A stretch of 64,000 nucleotides of DNA from Oscarella lobularis (Eukaryota > Porifera > Homoscleromorpha > Homosclerophorida > Oscarellidae), in NCBI RefSeq assembly GCF_947507565.1, contig NC_089179.1:2187747-2251746 (forward strand), in the 5' to 3' direction. The position numbers were made by a program, and so were the translations under genes. The notes beneath the pieces were generated by a model. That model made no database searches. It was not told the origin of the DNA and saw only the letters and a program-made list of their open reading frames with translations. This document shows positions 33,200 through 43,111 of the stretch, in pieces (position 1 is the first letter of the stretch; every line of letters begins with the position of its first letter).

Positions 33200-34680
33200 A
33201 GGTATTTTTGATATGGATAATTTTAGAACATAGACCTATTTTAGGAACACTAAATTTGTAGGAGATGGGGAATATAAGTCCTTCAAAGGGGTTTCAAAGC
33301 GTTAGGTTTACTTTTTCTCTCGATACAGGGAGATCATTTATTGCCTTCCGGGAATTTTATTAAAGATCGCGTGAGTAAGAGGTCACGGAAAATAGACTTT
33401 AGGTTAGGAAGCTACTTCAGTTATTCGCCTTCTGTTTTAATCGTTTTAGCGTGTAAAACTAAAATAAGAATGACTTTCACTTGAAAATAAAACTTCTAAC
33501 GTAGCTAGGATAAGACGCCCTTTAACTATCGTTACAATAACGGATTATTTAGAGTTACTGCTAATGTATATTTCCCTTTAGTTTGCCACTTGATAGAAAA
33601 GCGTAAATACAAAAATGTTTTTCCGCCTAGAAGGCTTTAGATAAATATAGAGAAAATAGTGCCACTAACGATAACGCTGTCGTCTTGTCCAATCGTCCTG
33701 GGGTTATGAGTTAAGAAACGTCAATCTTTCTGTCAATCATGTTATGTTATGACATTTTCTTCTCGTATGAAAAGTCAATTATCGTTGAATTACGTCCACA
33801 CCTGACAAAGTTTTGTCAATCGGCGCTGCTAAGAGTGTTGCACCACTCGTCAGAGGTGAATTTATAGTCTGCGAAAGAAGTCGGACGGTATCAGTTTACT
33901 GGTCACATTTCTGAGGGTCATTCTCATTGTCAAAGCAAAACAATGGGTTCAACAACATCTACCTCGACATGTAAATCCCCTAACAATGATCCCAATGAAG
34001 TTTCAATCTCAATCTTAAATCGTGGAAACCATCTGCTCTAAACGGTCTTTTACACGAGATGAGAATTTTATCCTTCGGAATCCTTACTGGAATTCGAAGA
34101 CGATGATGGTGCCGGATCTTTCGAAGTCTTATTAAGTTGCGATTGGCGTACCTCATAGGATAATTTTATGAGAATTTAGTCAATCATCTTTTGATTGTAG
34201 TTACGATTACGATCAATGAGTCGTTATCTAAATTTAGCTAACGACTACGCGTAGGTTTTTTTTGCTAAAAAATTTTTCGTAAATACCGGGTTTCCTTAAT
34301 CTTCACCAATCCCTTAAATAAAGCGGGATGATGTGAGGGGGTGGCGTGGGCATAAGAAAAGACTTTACTTTGCTTAAAGTTAGTTCTTGACCATTTAAAC
34401 GAACAACAAAACTACTAGAGTCCCAGTACAAAGAAGCGAGAGAAAAGAACAAAAAACAATAAAAATTAAAAAACACCCCAAAAGGGCCCCTCAAAAAAAC
34501 TTTTCAAAACACTCTCCAAACACACCCCAAAAGAACAAAACTCTGCAAAAACAAACTCTCTTAATCAGATTGGAGAAGTCTCACGTGACTGGCAAGCCAT
34601 CTCCCGCTGAGATATATGTCAGCTTAACAACTATGTCATCTTCGATGCATAGTTGTTTGAAACTAGGGACCTCGATGTGC
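33200..34680. other. About 1.5 kb without genes; partial copy of a repeat flank
   Basis: 33405-33462 (GGAAGCTACTTCAGTTATTC, then TTTTAGCGTGTAAAACT) matches the DNA just upstream of the 440-bp repeat at 47732-47790, so a fragment of that repeat family is present here. Otherwise no frames or motifs were recognised. 34440-34560 is A-rich. Confidence 0.5.
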
Positions 34681-34689
34681 GCAACAGAA

Positions 34690-35105
34690 GTACCCTTACC
34701 CTACCCTCTTTACCCATAACCTCTAACCCTACCCTTTAACCCTAACCAAGAGGAACGCCTGGCCCTTCGCGATGACGAGCAACACGAAGATCGGCCACAA
34801 ATCAAAGATGACTAAGAATCACGCCAGCAATCTGGACATACGGGATCTACGTCGAATATAGCTCGCTTGGACTGGTCTAGAAACATCCTCGATCCTTCCA
34901 AACTACCTAAACAGAAACACAACCCTTACCCTCTCCACTAACAATAACCCTCTAAAAAAGAAAAAAAATGCTACCTAATCCCAACCCAAACCCTGACCCT
35001 TATCCACCACCAAGAAAAAAGAAGAAAAAGAAATTAAAATGCTACCTAACCCAAACCCAAACCCTGACCCTTACCAAACACAAACCCTGACCCTTACCAA
35101 AAATC
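34690..35105. repeat. Degenerate telomere-like CCCTAA tracts
   Basis: Runs such as CCCTTACCCTACCC, TAACCCTACCCTTTAACCCT (34694-34745) and AACCCAAACCCTGACCCTTA repeated about three times (34985-35100) resemble decayed CCCTAA arrays. A duplicated unit (TGCTACCTAA...AACCCAAACCCTGACCC) is seen at 34970 and 35040. The complementary G-rich version is at 38030-38350. Confidence 0.5.
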
Positions 35106-35506
35106 AAGCTCACGACTCGCAGAAAATTATCAGAAAATCACTAGCGAGAAGCAGGACCCAAAAACGATAGAGCAAGCGCGACCCTAAATGACGTCACAAG
35201 AGACTCTGGCCAACCAATAAACCGAGAAACATTCTGTGAAATGTTTATGTCTGGGGTGAGGCCTACAGGCTTCGGGTAAGCTTCGCTCGAAACCTAACAC
35301 ACGCGCAAACGTATAAACTTGGTCTGCGCAACTTGCCACGAAAAAGGAAGAGGGGGCCATTTGAGATAATGGGCAGAGAAGCCGATCCGACGTTCGTTAA
35401 TTAGTTACGGTCCTCCGCGTCGATGCGAAAGGCGTGAACACATATTCGTATGTAGCACAAAAATTACATTTTTGTAAACATTCGGTTTGCGCTTCAGCTG
35501 AGGGAT

Positions 35507-35929
35507 TTGGCGGGTAAGAAGCGTTTTCGCGCGTTTTTTCGCGCCTCCGATCTCTTCGCATCTCCTATGGACAGCTCAAACGAGTGCATTTTCGAGTTGA
35601 AGGAAGGTTATACTACCCGATCTAGGATATCCAGAGGATTGGCCTGCCACGGAAGAGTTCGTTTGTACACCGGAAAGGATGCGCGTCAGAGAGGCTTTGC
35701 CCACGACGTTTCGCTTTGCTATCGCCACAGCAGCAGGCAGTCCGACGAATCGCTTCGCTGCGCGGCCGTTTTAGGTAATAAGGAGTGTGCTGGTCGTCTT
35801 CGCCCTTGTCCACAACGCTTGCACAAAGTCTGGGACGATCTCAGCGATGCCGTGTCGGCCTATTTGTGCAAAAAGGACAGCGAGGACATCGAATCTATGC
35901 CCGATGTTCTGGATCACCCGCAAAAGTAG
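35507..35929 (+). CDS. Unrecognised 140-residue protein with a cysteine cluster
   Basis: The frame is open from 35507 (an ATG lies at 35569) to a TAG at 35927-35929. The centre SLCYRHSSRQSDESLRCAAV followed by NKECAGRLRPC spaces C and Y residues in a way that recalls FLYWCH-type fingers (Y...S...RC...C.xRL), but the diagnostic F-L-Y-W-C-H is not complete. An acidic tail follows. It has no clear TE neighbours, so it may be a host fragment. Coding status uncertain. Confidence 0.35.
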   Translation: MAGKKRFRAFFRASDLFASPMDSSNECIFELKEGYTTRSRISRGLACHGRVRLYTGKDARQRGFAHDVSLCYRHSSRQSDESLRCAAVLGNKECAGRLRPCPQRLHKVWDDLSDAVSAYLCKKDSEDIESMPDVLDHPQK

Positions 35930-36657
35930 AATAAAAAGCATTCCACTGAAGACGTTATAACAGAAAGGACATACCTATTATGTATGACAGTCTCTGCGGA
36001 TGCAAGGTTTCTTGGAATAGTCGATTTGATTTCTTTCCGTTACAGTCGAACTTTCGATTGGGCTGAGAATTCCTTTGTTTGAAAATTTCATCGCCGTTTT
36101 GTAGTGCTCTGGGTTGTCATTCAACAAGCGCTGAATCAAGGGAAATGTCTGATGACTTGAGAGCAATCTGAACTTTGCCGAATTTCTAATCAAAACTGAA
36201 AACATTCCACGTCCTTATTATCGACTGATGAAAACATCTTTGCAGAATTCTAAACATTTGCCGTCTGAGATAGTAGTAAATCGTAACTTTTTCCTCACCA
36301 CAAACTGAAGAAGTCGGTCATATATATCGTCAGGAATAGATAAAACCCCTAGTACTGGACGCTTTTAGGATCAATCTCGCCCGAGAACTTGCAGTGTTAT
36401 CTGCAGGTTGTGGTGGGTCTGGCTAAAGCAGATATGGAATCACATGGTAATGGAATTGAAATAGCATGATCTAAGGTTACCTGCTTTCTTCTGGGCTTGA
36501 CGTCAGCCAAGCGATGTACGGATAACGCAAGGATAAGCGCCACACGCATTGGAACATCCATGTGGGAAAATTGGAAGTCTGAGAGTTCGCGCAAAGGGTT
36601 GCACGTCTGTGAACGTCTGCTTGTCACTTAACGCAATGTATGTTTGCCGAAATGCAA

Positions 36658-36795
36658 AGTCTAATTTGTGTGCTGATCTACTGTTAGCCAGTTTTGTGGC
36701 TAACATGATATATCAGCTAAATTGTGTGCTGATCTACTATGTTAGCTAGTTTAGTGGCTAACATAGTAGTAGATCAGCCAATATAGTAGATCTAC
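36658..36795. repeat. Local tandem and inverted repeats (CTGATCTACT / TTAGCTAG)
   Basis: Three related units containing GTGTGCTGATCTACT and GTTAGCCAGTTTTGTGGCTAAC follow one another. CTACTATGTTAGCTAGTTTA and its complement GTGGCTAACATAGTAG form a hairpin at about 36736-36772. Confidence 0.7.
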
Positions 36796-36840
36796 TTTGT
36801 GAGCAGTATTTGAACGAAAAATGGCACTTACAGAAGTGTC

Positions 36841-36938
36841 ATGGGAGGGCAGCCTCGCAAGCCAGGCTCTCCCAGTAGTGAACGCGCTAAAGCGCGCTTC
36901 ACTACGGGAGAGCCTGGCTTGCGAGGCTAATGGGAGGG
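36841..36938. mobile_element. 80-bp hairpin MITE flanked by a 9-bp direct repeat
   Basis: 36850-36929 is a nearly perfect palindrome. The arm GCCTCGCAAGCCAGGCTCTC (from 36852) and its complement ending at 36927 are exact over 22 bp, then AGTAGTGAA/TTCACTAC and CGCGC/GCGCG continue the stem around a TAAA loop. ATGGGAGGG occurs directly outside at both 36841-36849 and 36930-36938. The 9-bp duplication suggests mobilisation by a Mutator-type transposase (inference). Confidence 0.75.
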
Positions 36939-37039
36939 TTAGTCATACACATGAATATAATGGAATTCCTATATATAGAAACCCTTACGTCATCGAACTA
37001 CTTTGTGAGCGATATACTATGTTGGCCTAAGAACAACGC

Positions 37040-38485
37040 GACGACGACGCCTACCAGAAGATGCTAATAGGCTCGGCTGAACGTTGAATAAGGGTTACCT
37101 AAAAATTCGCTATGAATAAGATTTGAACATGTATATGTATGCATATTTTAGAGAAAGCATACTCCTAAATGACACAAACGTTACTAGTAATAGGTCTGGT
37201 CATTCGTGTTCCTGGCGTCAATAATACGTTCTAGCAGAGTTATACTTTAGAACAAGTATGCAAAGAAAGAAATGCTATCAATTTTAAAGACCATTTATAA
37301 TAACATTCTAAGCAGTGTTTTCAAATTTGAATAGTTCTAAAGGTTTTTAAGAAAGAAAGAAAACGGCGATTGCCTGATTTGATCCAAATCGCCAAATCTA
37401 AATCCAAATCAAATATTGACATGCAAACATTTGTTTTCTGGAGGTGAAACTAAATGTGAAAATGAATGATATCAAAATATTTTTTACTTACGTAGATTGA
37501 TAAGTTAATTTGAAAAAAAGGTGTTAAAACCTTCGTTTGCCAAAAACCATGGAACAATGTTACATTTTTCATTTTGCATTTCACCGGACGACTTCTTTTT
37601 AATGTGGAGTGTTTGTGTTAATTTTATGTAGTTTGTTGACGTATTTGAGGTTATTGTTTAACGCGCGTTAAACAAAGGATAAATGGGGACGGAGTGGTTT
37701 CTCCTTTGCGTTTCTCGTCGTTTTTGTGTGTTTTCCCGTTCTTTCTCGGTGATGGTGATTGTTGGCGATGGAGTGATACGGTTAGTAATTCGTTTAGCGC
37801 GTTTTTTATCGCTTTTTTGTCGTCGATTTTTTCTTGAATGGCGATTTGGTTTTTAGGTGATTTTTGGTTTTCTGTGGTTCTCTTGTTTGGTTTCCTAACG
37901 TCTTTCCGTCAGATAAGTTCTTTGTTTTCCTTTTTGTCAAGTTTTTTTGGTATTTTATAGTTTGAACGTGCGTTAAGGATTTTGTGTTTATTTGTGAGGA
38001 CGTATTTTTCCACATTTTTTGCCTTGTTTTAGGTGAGTTTTTGGTTGTGTATTATTTGTTGGGTGGTGTTTGGGAGTGGGGGTTGATTTTGGGTTGGGGA
38101 TATTTTTATTGTTTTTTTTCTTTTTGTGGTGTGTAAGTGTGAGGGTTTGGTATTGGGTTGAGGATAGTTTTTTTGGACTTTTTTCTTTTTATCGTGTGTA
38201 AGGGTAAGGGTTTGGTTTTGGGTTAGGTATTTGTTATTCATGATTTGTCTTTGTGTGGTGTGTAAGGTTGAGGGTTTGATTAGGATTATTGTTTATTTCT
38301 TTTCTTTTTTTATGGTGTAAGGGTGAGGGTTTGGTGTTGAATTAGGGGTGTTTTTTATTTGATATTTAGTTTTTTCCATTTGATTGTGGGTGGGGATTTT
38401 GTTGCTTTGTCTATTTTCTTTTTATTGTAGGCATTGGTTTTGCTTGGACCATAGATAGAAAATGAGAGGGATAGGCAACTAGCTC
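37040..38485. other. AT-rich and G/T-rich gene-free stretch
   Basis: 37040-38000 shows no motifs. 38030-38350 is built of GTGTGTAAGKGTRAGGGTTTGG and TTGGGTTRGG-type units on the plus strand, the complement of the telomere-like motifs at 34.7-35.1 kb. Long frames here on the minus strand are low-complexity artefacts of these units. Confidence 0.55.
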
Positions 38486-38732
38486 GTGTCACGTGACTTA
38501 TGTGAAGCAAGGTGTGTCTCGCTGACTATGGATGCCCTATCTATGTTGAAAGCAGCTGTAGACGCTTTTCTAAATAAAGAAGTTTGCTCAACTTACTCCG
38601 CGTTATTCAAGAGCCCTTCAACTTGCCAGGAGTGTTCGCGGATTTCTCAAAAGGTCAGACGATGTTCCTGCTGCGTATAGCATTGTTTCAGCGATCCGCG
38701 AGTGCGTCCGGAATACAGCGTCGAGTCCTAAA

Positions 38733-39544
38733 ATGGCAGAGAAGCGGGAAAAAGCGTCTGTTGCGTTCGAGAAAGCCTCACTGACGTTGCTGCCTCTCCA
38801 CTGGGAGGCACTCTTTACTCAAATGGGCGTGTCGTGTCAAGACCCTCTTTTGACACAATGTGTCAACGACTTTCTTTTCGAGGACGCTTTTTTCAGCAGT
38901 TTCAGAACGAAGGAGCGGCAGGGCGAGTAGGTCGTGTAGCGACGGCAAGCATTGATCACACGATGTCAGCTGACGAGATGAATGCTCTACGATACATGTG
39001 CGGTTTTATTCCGTATAAGCTTCTTCGCAAATATGGATCATCAGAGTCCGCTAGATGCAAAGCTTTCTGCAGCGTTTTGGAGCAGCTTAGGCATTCGGAC
39101 CCCTCGGCTTCTCACACCTCGACTTCTGAGGAAAAGGCGATGCTCGATACAAGTGATACACAAGCGTGGCTTAGCCGAGTCAACAGAGGCAGTTTGTTTC
39201 AAGTGACAGAAACCGCATTTGAATTCTTTACAGTTGTTGAAAGATGTGTTCGCGATTACATGCCGCCAGTGCTGCTCAGAAATGAAGGCACTGTTGAGTC
39301 CGTTCGAAGCACTATAACGCAGAATCACGACGTGACGCTCTTTTGGACGACTTTGACATCTGCGGACGAGACCGACAGCGATATTTTAGCAGAACTACTA
39401 TTGGAGATATTCTCTCTATTTATGACCATTCGTGGATTTGCAATTGCTACTAGTTGGTTGGAGAGTTATAAGAGAGAGAAGTGTTTGCGCGTGTCAAAGA
39501 GTCGATCTCTCGGGAATTCTGTAAATAAGTCAATAAAAAAATAG
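38733..39544 (+). pseudogene. TE-associated conserved protein, unknown family
   Basis: Two overlapping frames join near 38900: LLPLHWEALFTQMGVSCQDP with LLTQCVNDFLFEDAFFSSF, then MSADEMNALRYMCGFIPYKL, LLRKYGSS, a Ser/Thr-rich linker, TETAFEFFTVVERCVRDYMP and FMTIRGFAIATSWLESYKRE, ending with a basic tail. I recall blocks of this kind (RY-CGY/F--KLL and IRGFA-ASSWxExYK) from uncharacterised repetitive invertebrate genes; no function can be given. The frame change suggests inactivation. It lies back to back with the P-like remnant at 39783. Confidence 0.5.
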
Positions 39545-39569
39545 ACAAACGGTTGCCCTTGCTACAGCG

Positions 39570-39740
39570 GCGCGCTTTTAGGTATGCCCCTCCTCTTACC
39601 ACCCTTTCCCCATGCTTCCCCTTTTCTCCCTTCCTCACTCCTTCCTCCCTCCCTCTTCCCCCGCCGCCCTCACATCCCCAACATTCCTGAATCTCTCCCT
39701 TCTTTATTCTCACTCACTGCCTACTTCCCACTCCCTTTTT
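39570..39740. repeat. Polypyrimidine tract
   Basis: C/T-rich low-complexity DNA (CTCCCTTCCTCACTCC-type). Open frames on both strands are compositional. Confidence 0.7.
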
Positions 39741-39782
39741 CCCCGCTCCACGTTTACAGACAATTAGTTCTTTCATCTCGGC

Positions 39783-40985
39783 TTATTTTGTCGTAGAGCG
39801 CGTACGATTCCAACGCTTTGAAAGAGGCGTATCGTCAACAACTTCCGTAGGATACAGCAGCCTCTTTCTGGACGAATTGCCTCGAACGGGCATAAGTGTC
39901 ATCGATCCTTGCTGCTTTATCGACATCGAATTATGCAAGAGCTGTTTCACCGAGGGATTGTCCATTCGTCCGCCTGCCGCTCTTTGCTGCCCGAAATAAT
40001 TTTCTATAGGGTCTTGGTTCAAGTGGGCGCTAAGCAGATAGAACTTGTCGGAACCCTCTACGGTGAAGAAATATCTCACCAGTTCCACAAAAGACCGAAC
40101 TAAACACGAAGTTTGAAGCAGTGCTTGTCATGGGCATTAGGAGTTCACAAACCCGTTATTGTCCAGCCTTTGAGTGTCTCCCTGCTAAGCTGTCGCGACG
40201 CCATCTCGCTCCGTGACAAACCAGGAACTGACTCGATCTGGGACAGCCACCCGTCCAGATAGCCCAAGAAGTCGCTCTCCAAGAACTGTAGAAACAGCAG
40301 CCGATAAGCTAACGTTTTTAGTGCAACTACCTGATACCTTCAGTCGGTCGTCATGAGGACTCGTGTATCCTGTCGATCAGCTTTGTCTGCTTTTCGTGAC
40401 CGTGCATTCAAGCAGTCAAACACTCGGTCAAACATTCGCACAAACTTTGCTGTTTCTTCCGACCCAAGAATTTGGCAATGTTCTAAGCCGTTTGCAACGC
40501 TGGAGCTCAAAATCTGAAGATGTTCACTTGCATATACCTGTAAATAACATTGAATCACCTCAGCCGCAAGATCTACGCGCATCCGTGAATAAGACGTTAG
40601 CTCAACGTGCTCGAGTTTCAATTTTGGCAAAATAAACAAGCCACTTCGATCCGCAGTTAGACGACAGCGGGCGTAAAGCTCTTTTATGTGCTGCCACGTT
40701 AATAACTTTTTGTTAATTTACAGGTACTCTGCCTCAGACTCTTACCATCATTGCTCTGCGAAAACTATTAGAGAATGAGTGTGACAGACAATTTCGTGTG
40801 GTCTTTATCAGATGTGGAACATCAGAAAAAAAGAAGAGAGGCCGCAGCGGATAACTGTAGCGGTTGATAACCTTGTGCACTATTCCGTCGTTGCTTTCCG
40901 GCGACCAGTGCTGTCGAAAAATCTTCGGTTGCTCGCCGCGCCGTCCGATGTCACGGCAATGACGTACAATCCACACATTTCTATC
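39783..40985 (-). pseudogene. P-element-like transposase remnant (second family)
   Basis: On the minus strand, from 40985 downward: FFFSDVPHLIKTTRNCLSHS (the D-x-PHLIK-x-x-RN block of P transposases), then LKLEHVELTSYSRMRVDLAA (40615-40560) and TAKFVRMFDRVFDCLN, then LVRYFFTVEGSDKFYLLSAH, LNQDPIENYFGQQRAAGGRM (catalytic-E motif) and the VRGNSSRKR tail, ending at 39783. The order matches the plus-strand remnant at 2859-3847. Stops and shifts separate the blocks and part of the middle (40090-40330) is not recognisable. Dead copy. Confidence 0.75.
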
Positions 40986-41040
40986 TGCCGGACAGCTTCC
41001 CACAGAATCCAGTGATTCAAGTGACGTCTGCGCTAAAGGA

Positions 41041-41431
41041 AATTTCTCAGGAAAGACGAAATTTAAGTATAGAAGAATTTTCGCCTGCAAACGAAACTTT
41101 GCTTAGAGCTGAAGAATTCCTAGCGTGAGACAATGATATTGCCACTACAGAAGTTTCCGACGACTTCATTCTTAATGTTATTCGGCCGACCGAAAGCGAC
41201 GAAAGCGACGACGAACCCGAAGGCGGCAGCGATCTCTTGCGACAAGTGACTTTGTGTGAGGCTAGAAAAGCACTGGAAGATGTTCTTCTTTGCATTGAAG
41301 AGAACGCTTGTTTTAATGAGAAGGATTACGAAGTCTGCGTGAAGATGCTTTCCAGACGAGTTTCTGAAGTTCAACGATCTTCTCCTCACGTCAGAGTAGT
41401 TAATATAAGAAAAATGCTACGTTTAAAATAA
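41041..41431 (+). pseudogene. Putative Tigger-type C-terminal remnant
   Basis: An acidic, helical sequence (EVSDDFILNVIRPTESDESD, then LRQVTLCEARKALEDVLLCI and a short tail) resembles the non-catalytic C-terminus of pogo/Tigger transposases. It stops shortly before the terminal-repeat-like DNA at 41440-41636. No catalytic block remains, so the assignment rests on composition and context. Confidence 0.4.
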
Positions 41432-41637
41432 AAATTTCACTAAAATGGCACCCTCCTCTAATCCGGCAAATTCTTGTTCGACAGAAGGTACCAGATTAAC
41501 GAGGTCTGACTGTAATGATCTAAGAAAAATGCTACGTTTCAAATAAAAATTTCACTAAAATGGCACCCTCCTCTAATCCGGCAAATTCTTGTTCGACAGA
41601 AGGTACCAGATTAACGAGGTCTGACTGTAATGATCAA
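41401..41637. repeat. Two tandem 118-bp units ending in a Tigger-like terminus
   Basis: 41401-41518 and 41519-41637 are almost identical (AAGAAAAATGCTACGTTT... to ...GACTGTAATGAT). Each ends GATTAACGAGGTCTGACTG, whose complement CAGTCAGACCTCGTTAATC has the form of a pogo/Tigger end. The duplication of the last 118 bp points to slippage or an aberrant excision. Confidence 0.75.
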
Positions 41638-41639
41638 AG

Positions 41640-41985
41640 ACAGTCTTTACCGTCTCATCTTCCAGGTCACATGTTATCGGCTCTAAAGAAATAGGTTTGT
41701 AGCAAAATACAAAAATTGTTCGGCATTCACCTTCTTGCCACACATATTTCGTATCGTGAGGAACTATCTTCCGCCGTTTGGATCCTATTTTGCTAATTCA
41801 AGTTTTTCTTTTGTCCCACCAGCGCAAATTTCTCTCAGAAGCGATTTTGGAACTGTTAGAGGGAAGTCAACGGCTTTAGCAGTTAGACTTTTATGCATAT
41901 ATTTCAATCGCATAACGACTTTATGTCACTTACGTTTTGGCATAAAGTATCTTCGCATCTTCCCCAAACGATCTTGATTTCATTT
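41640..41985. other. No recognisable gene
   Basis: A frame at 41735-41977 (+) has no known motif. Nothing assigned. Confidence 0.4.
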
Positions 41986-41989
41986 CGCA

Positions 41990-42775
41990 AATTTGCACGG
42001 ATCTGTAGAATATTTGTGGTCTTTCTGAGAGTCATTGCAAGGATTCATTGACACTGTGGATCATCCTGACTTCGACCCCTCTAATATCACAGCTCTTCAT
42101 ACAATAAAAGTAACGGTAAAACAGGAATTTCATAACATTTTATTTTTAAGTTTTTAATTGCTTTTTAGAAAAGCACTAGTGATATACATCATTTAGCATC
42201 GGCTGGAAAAGGGAAAGACGGTACACTCGTTACTTCCATCACTTTATCCCTAAAAACCTCATTAAATCAATCCTATTACGAGACCAACACGTAGCAAAGA
42301 TGACTTTTGTGCCGGTTTATTCAAAATGTCGACAAGAAGTCTTCAACAGTGCCCTTTTCCACCAGAGTCCATTTTTCCCTCTACACAGTGTCGAGGAATG
42401 AAGATTTCCTTTCTGTTGGTGACTCAGTTGAACTTGAGAACTTGAAGTAACTGTATCTCCTTAAAAATCTTACTTATAATTAAATATACAGATAAATGAA
42501 AACGTACGGGTAGGAAGACTCAAAGGACTGGCTGTACATTTTAAGTGCAACGCCATTCTATGTCTGGCCAAAAATATTGGTCTTGAAGATTGGAACAACT
42601 TGTACCTCGCAGAGGACTGTGTTCAAGCTCACTTAGAATTCATTTCCTTTCAAACGATTTCCTTTCAAGGACACTTCAAGAGCAGAGACTTTGCTCTTGG
42701 TCTTGAGAGGCATTGCTTATTAGAATATTTGAGCGAACACGATTTCGCGTGCTTTTTTCGAACAAAGAAGTAGCG
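41990..42775 (+). other. Unrecognised coding-like remnant
   Basis: FIDTVDHPDFDPSNITALHT near 42040-42100, then after a GTAAAACAG...TTTTAG gap STSDIHHLASAGKGKDGTLV, and from about 42500 ENVRVGRLKGLAVHFKCNAI with LEYLSEHDFACFFRTKK before a TAG at about 42770. The pieces look like exons of one protein but contain stops and lie in different frames. No family recognised. Confidence 0.3.
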
Positions 42776-43111
42776 CACGGTAAATGTTGCCACAACGTTG
42801 CCACTACGTTGCCACGACATTACGCTAAGCGCGCTAGCCGTTGCGAGGAAGTTGACGTAAATATAAGAAAACCCTAAGAAAGCGTCGTTTCGCGTCTCAC
42901 AGACGTTTCAACGGTGTGTTTTGGTCTTCGAATAGCACGTTTGTGCGCAAGCGATTGCACGTAAAGGGCATTTTCGGCTGTTTCAATCGACCGGAAATCC
43001 TTCGCGGCGCGATTCCTTCGAAAGAAGAACGCTGCGAGACTCGCGAATAGGCCGAGAAGGTAGACAAGACATTATTATTGAGCTATAAGTCTAATATTTA
43101 TCCAAAAAAAG

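Noticed and set aside
37806-38241. Two minus-strand open frames rich in Lys, Thr and Asn
   Set aside because: They follow the telomere-like G/T repeats and have low-complexity composition; no motif.
39450-39796. Open frames on both strands in the polypyrimidine tract
   Set aside because: Frames arise from C/T-only composition and overlap on opposite strands.
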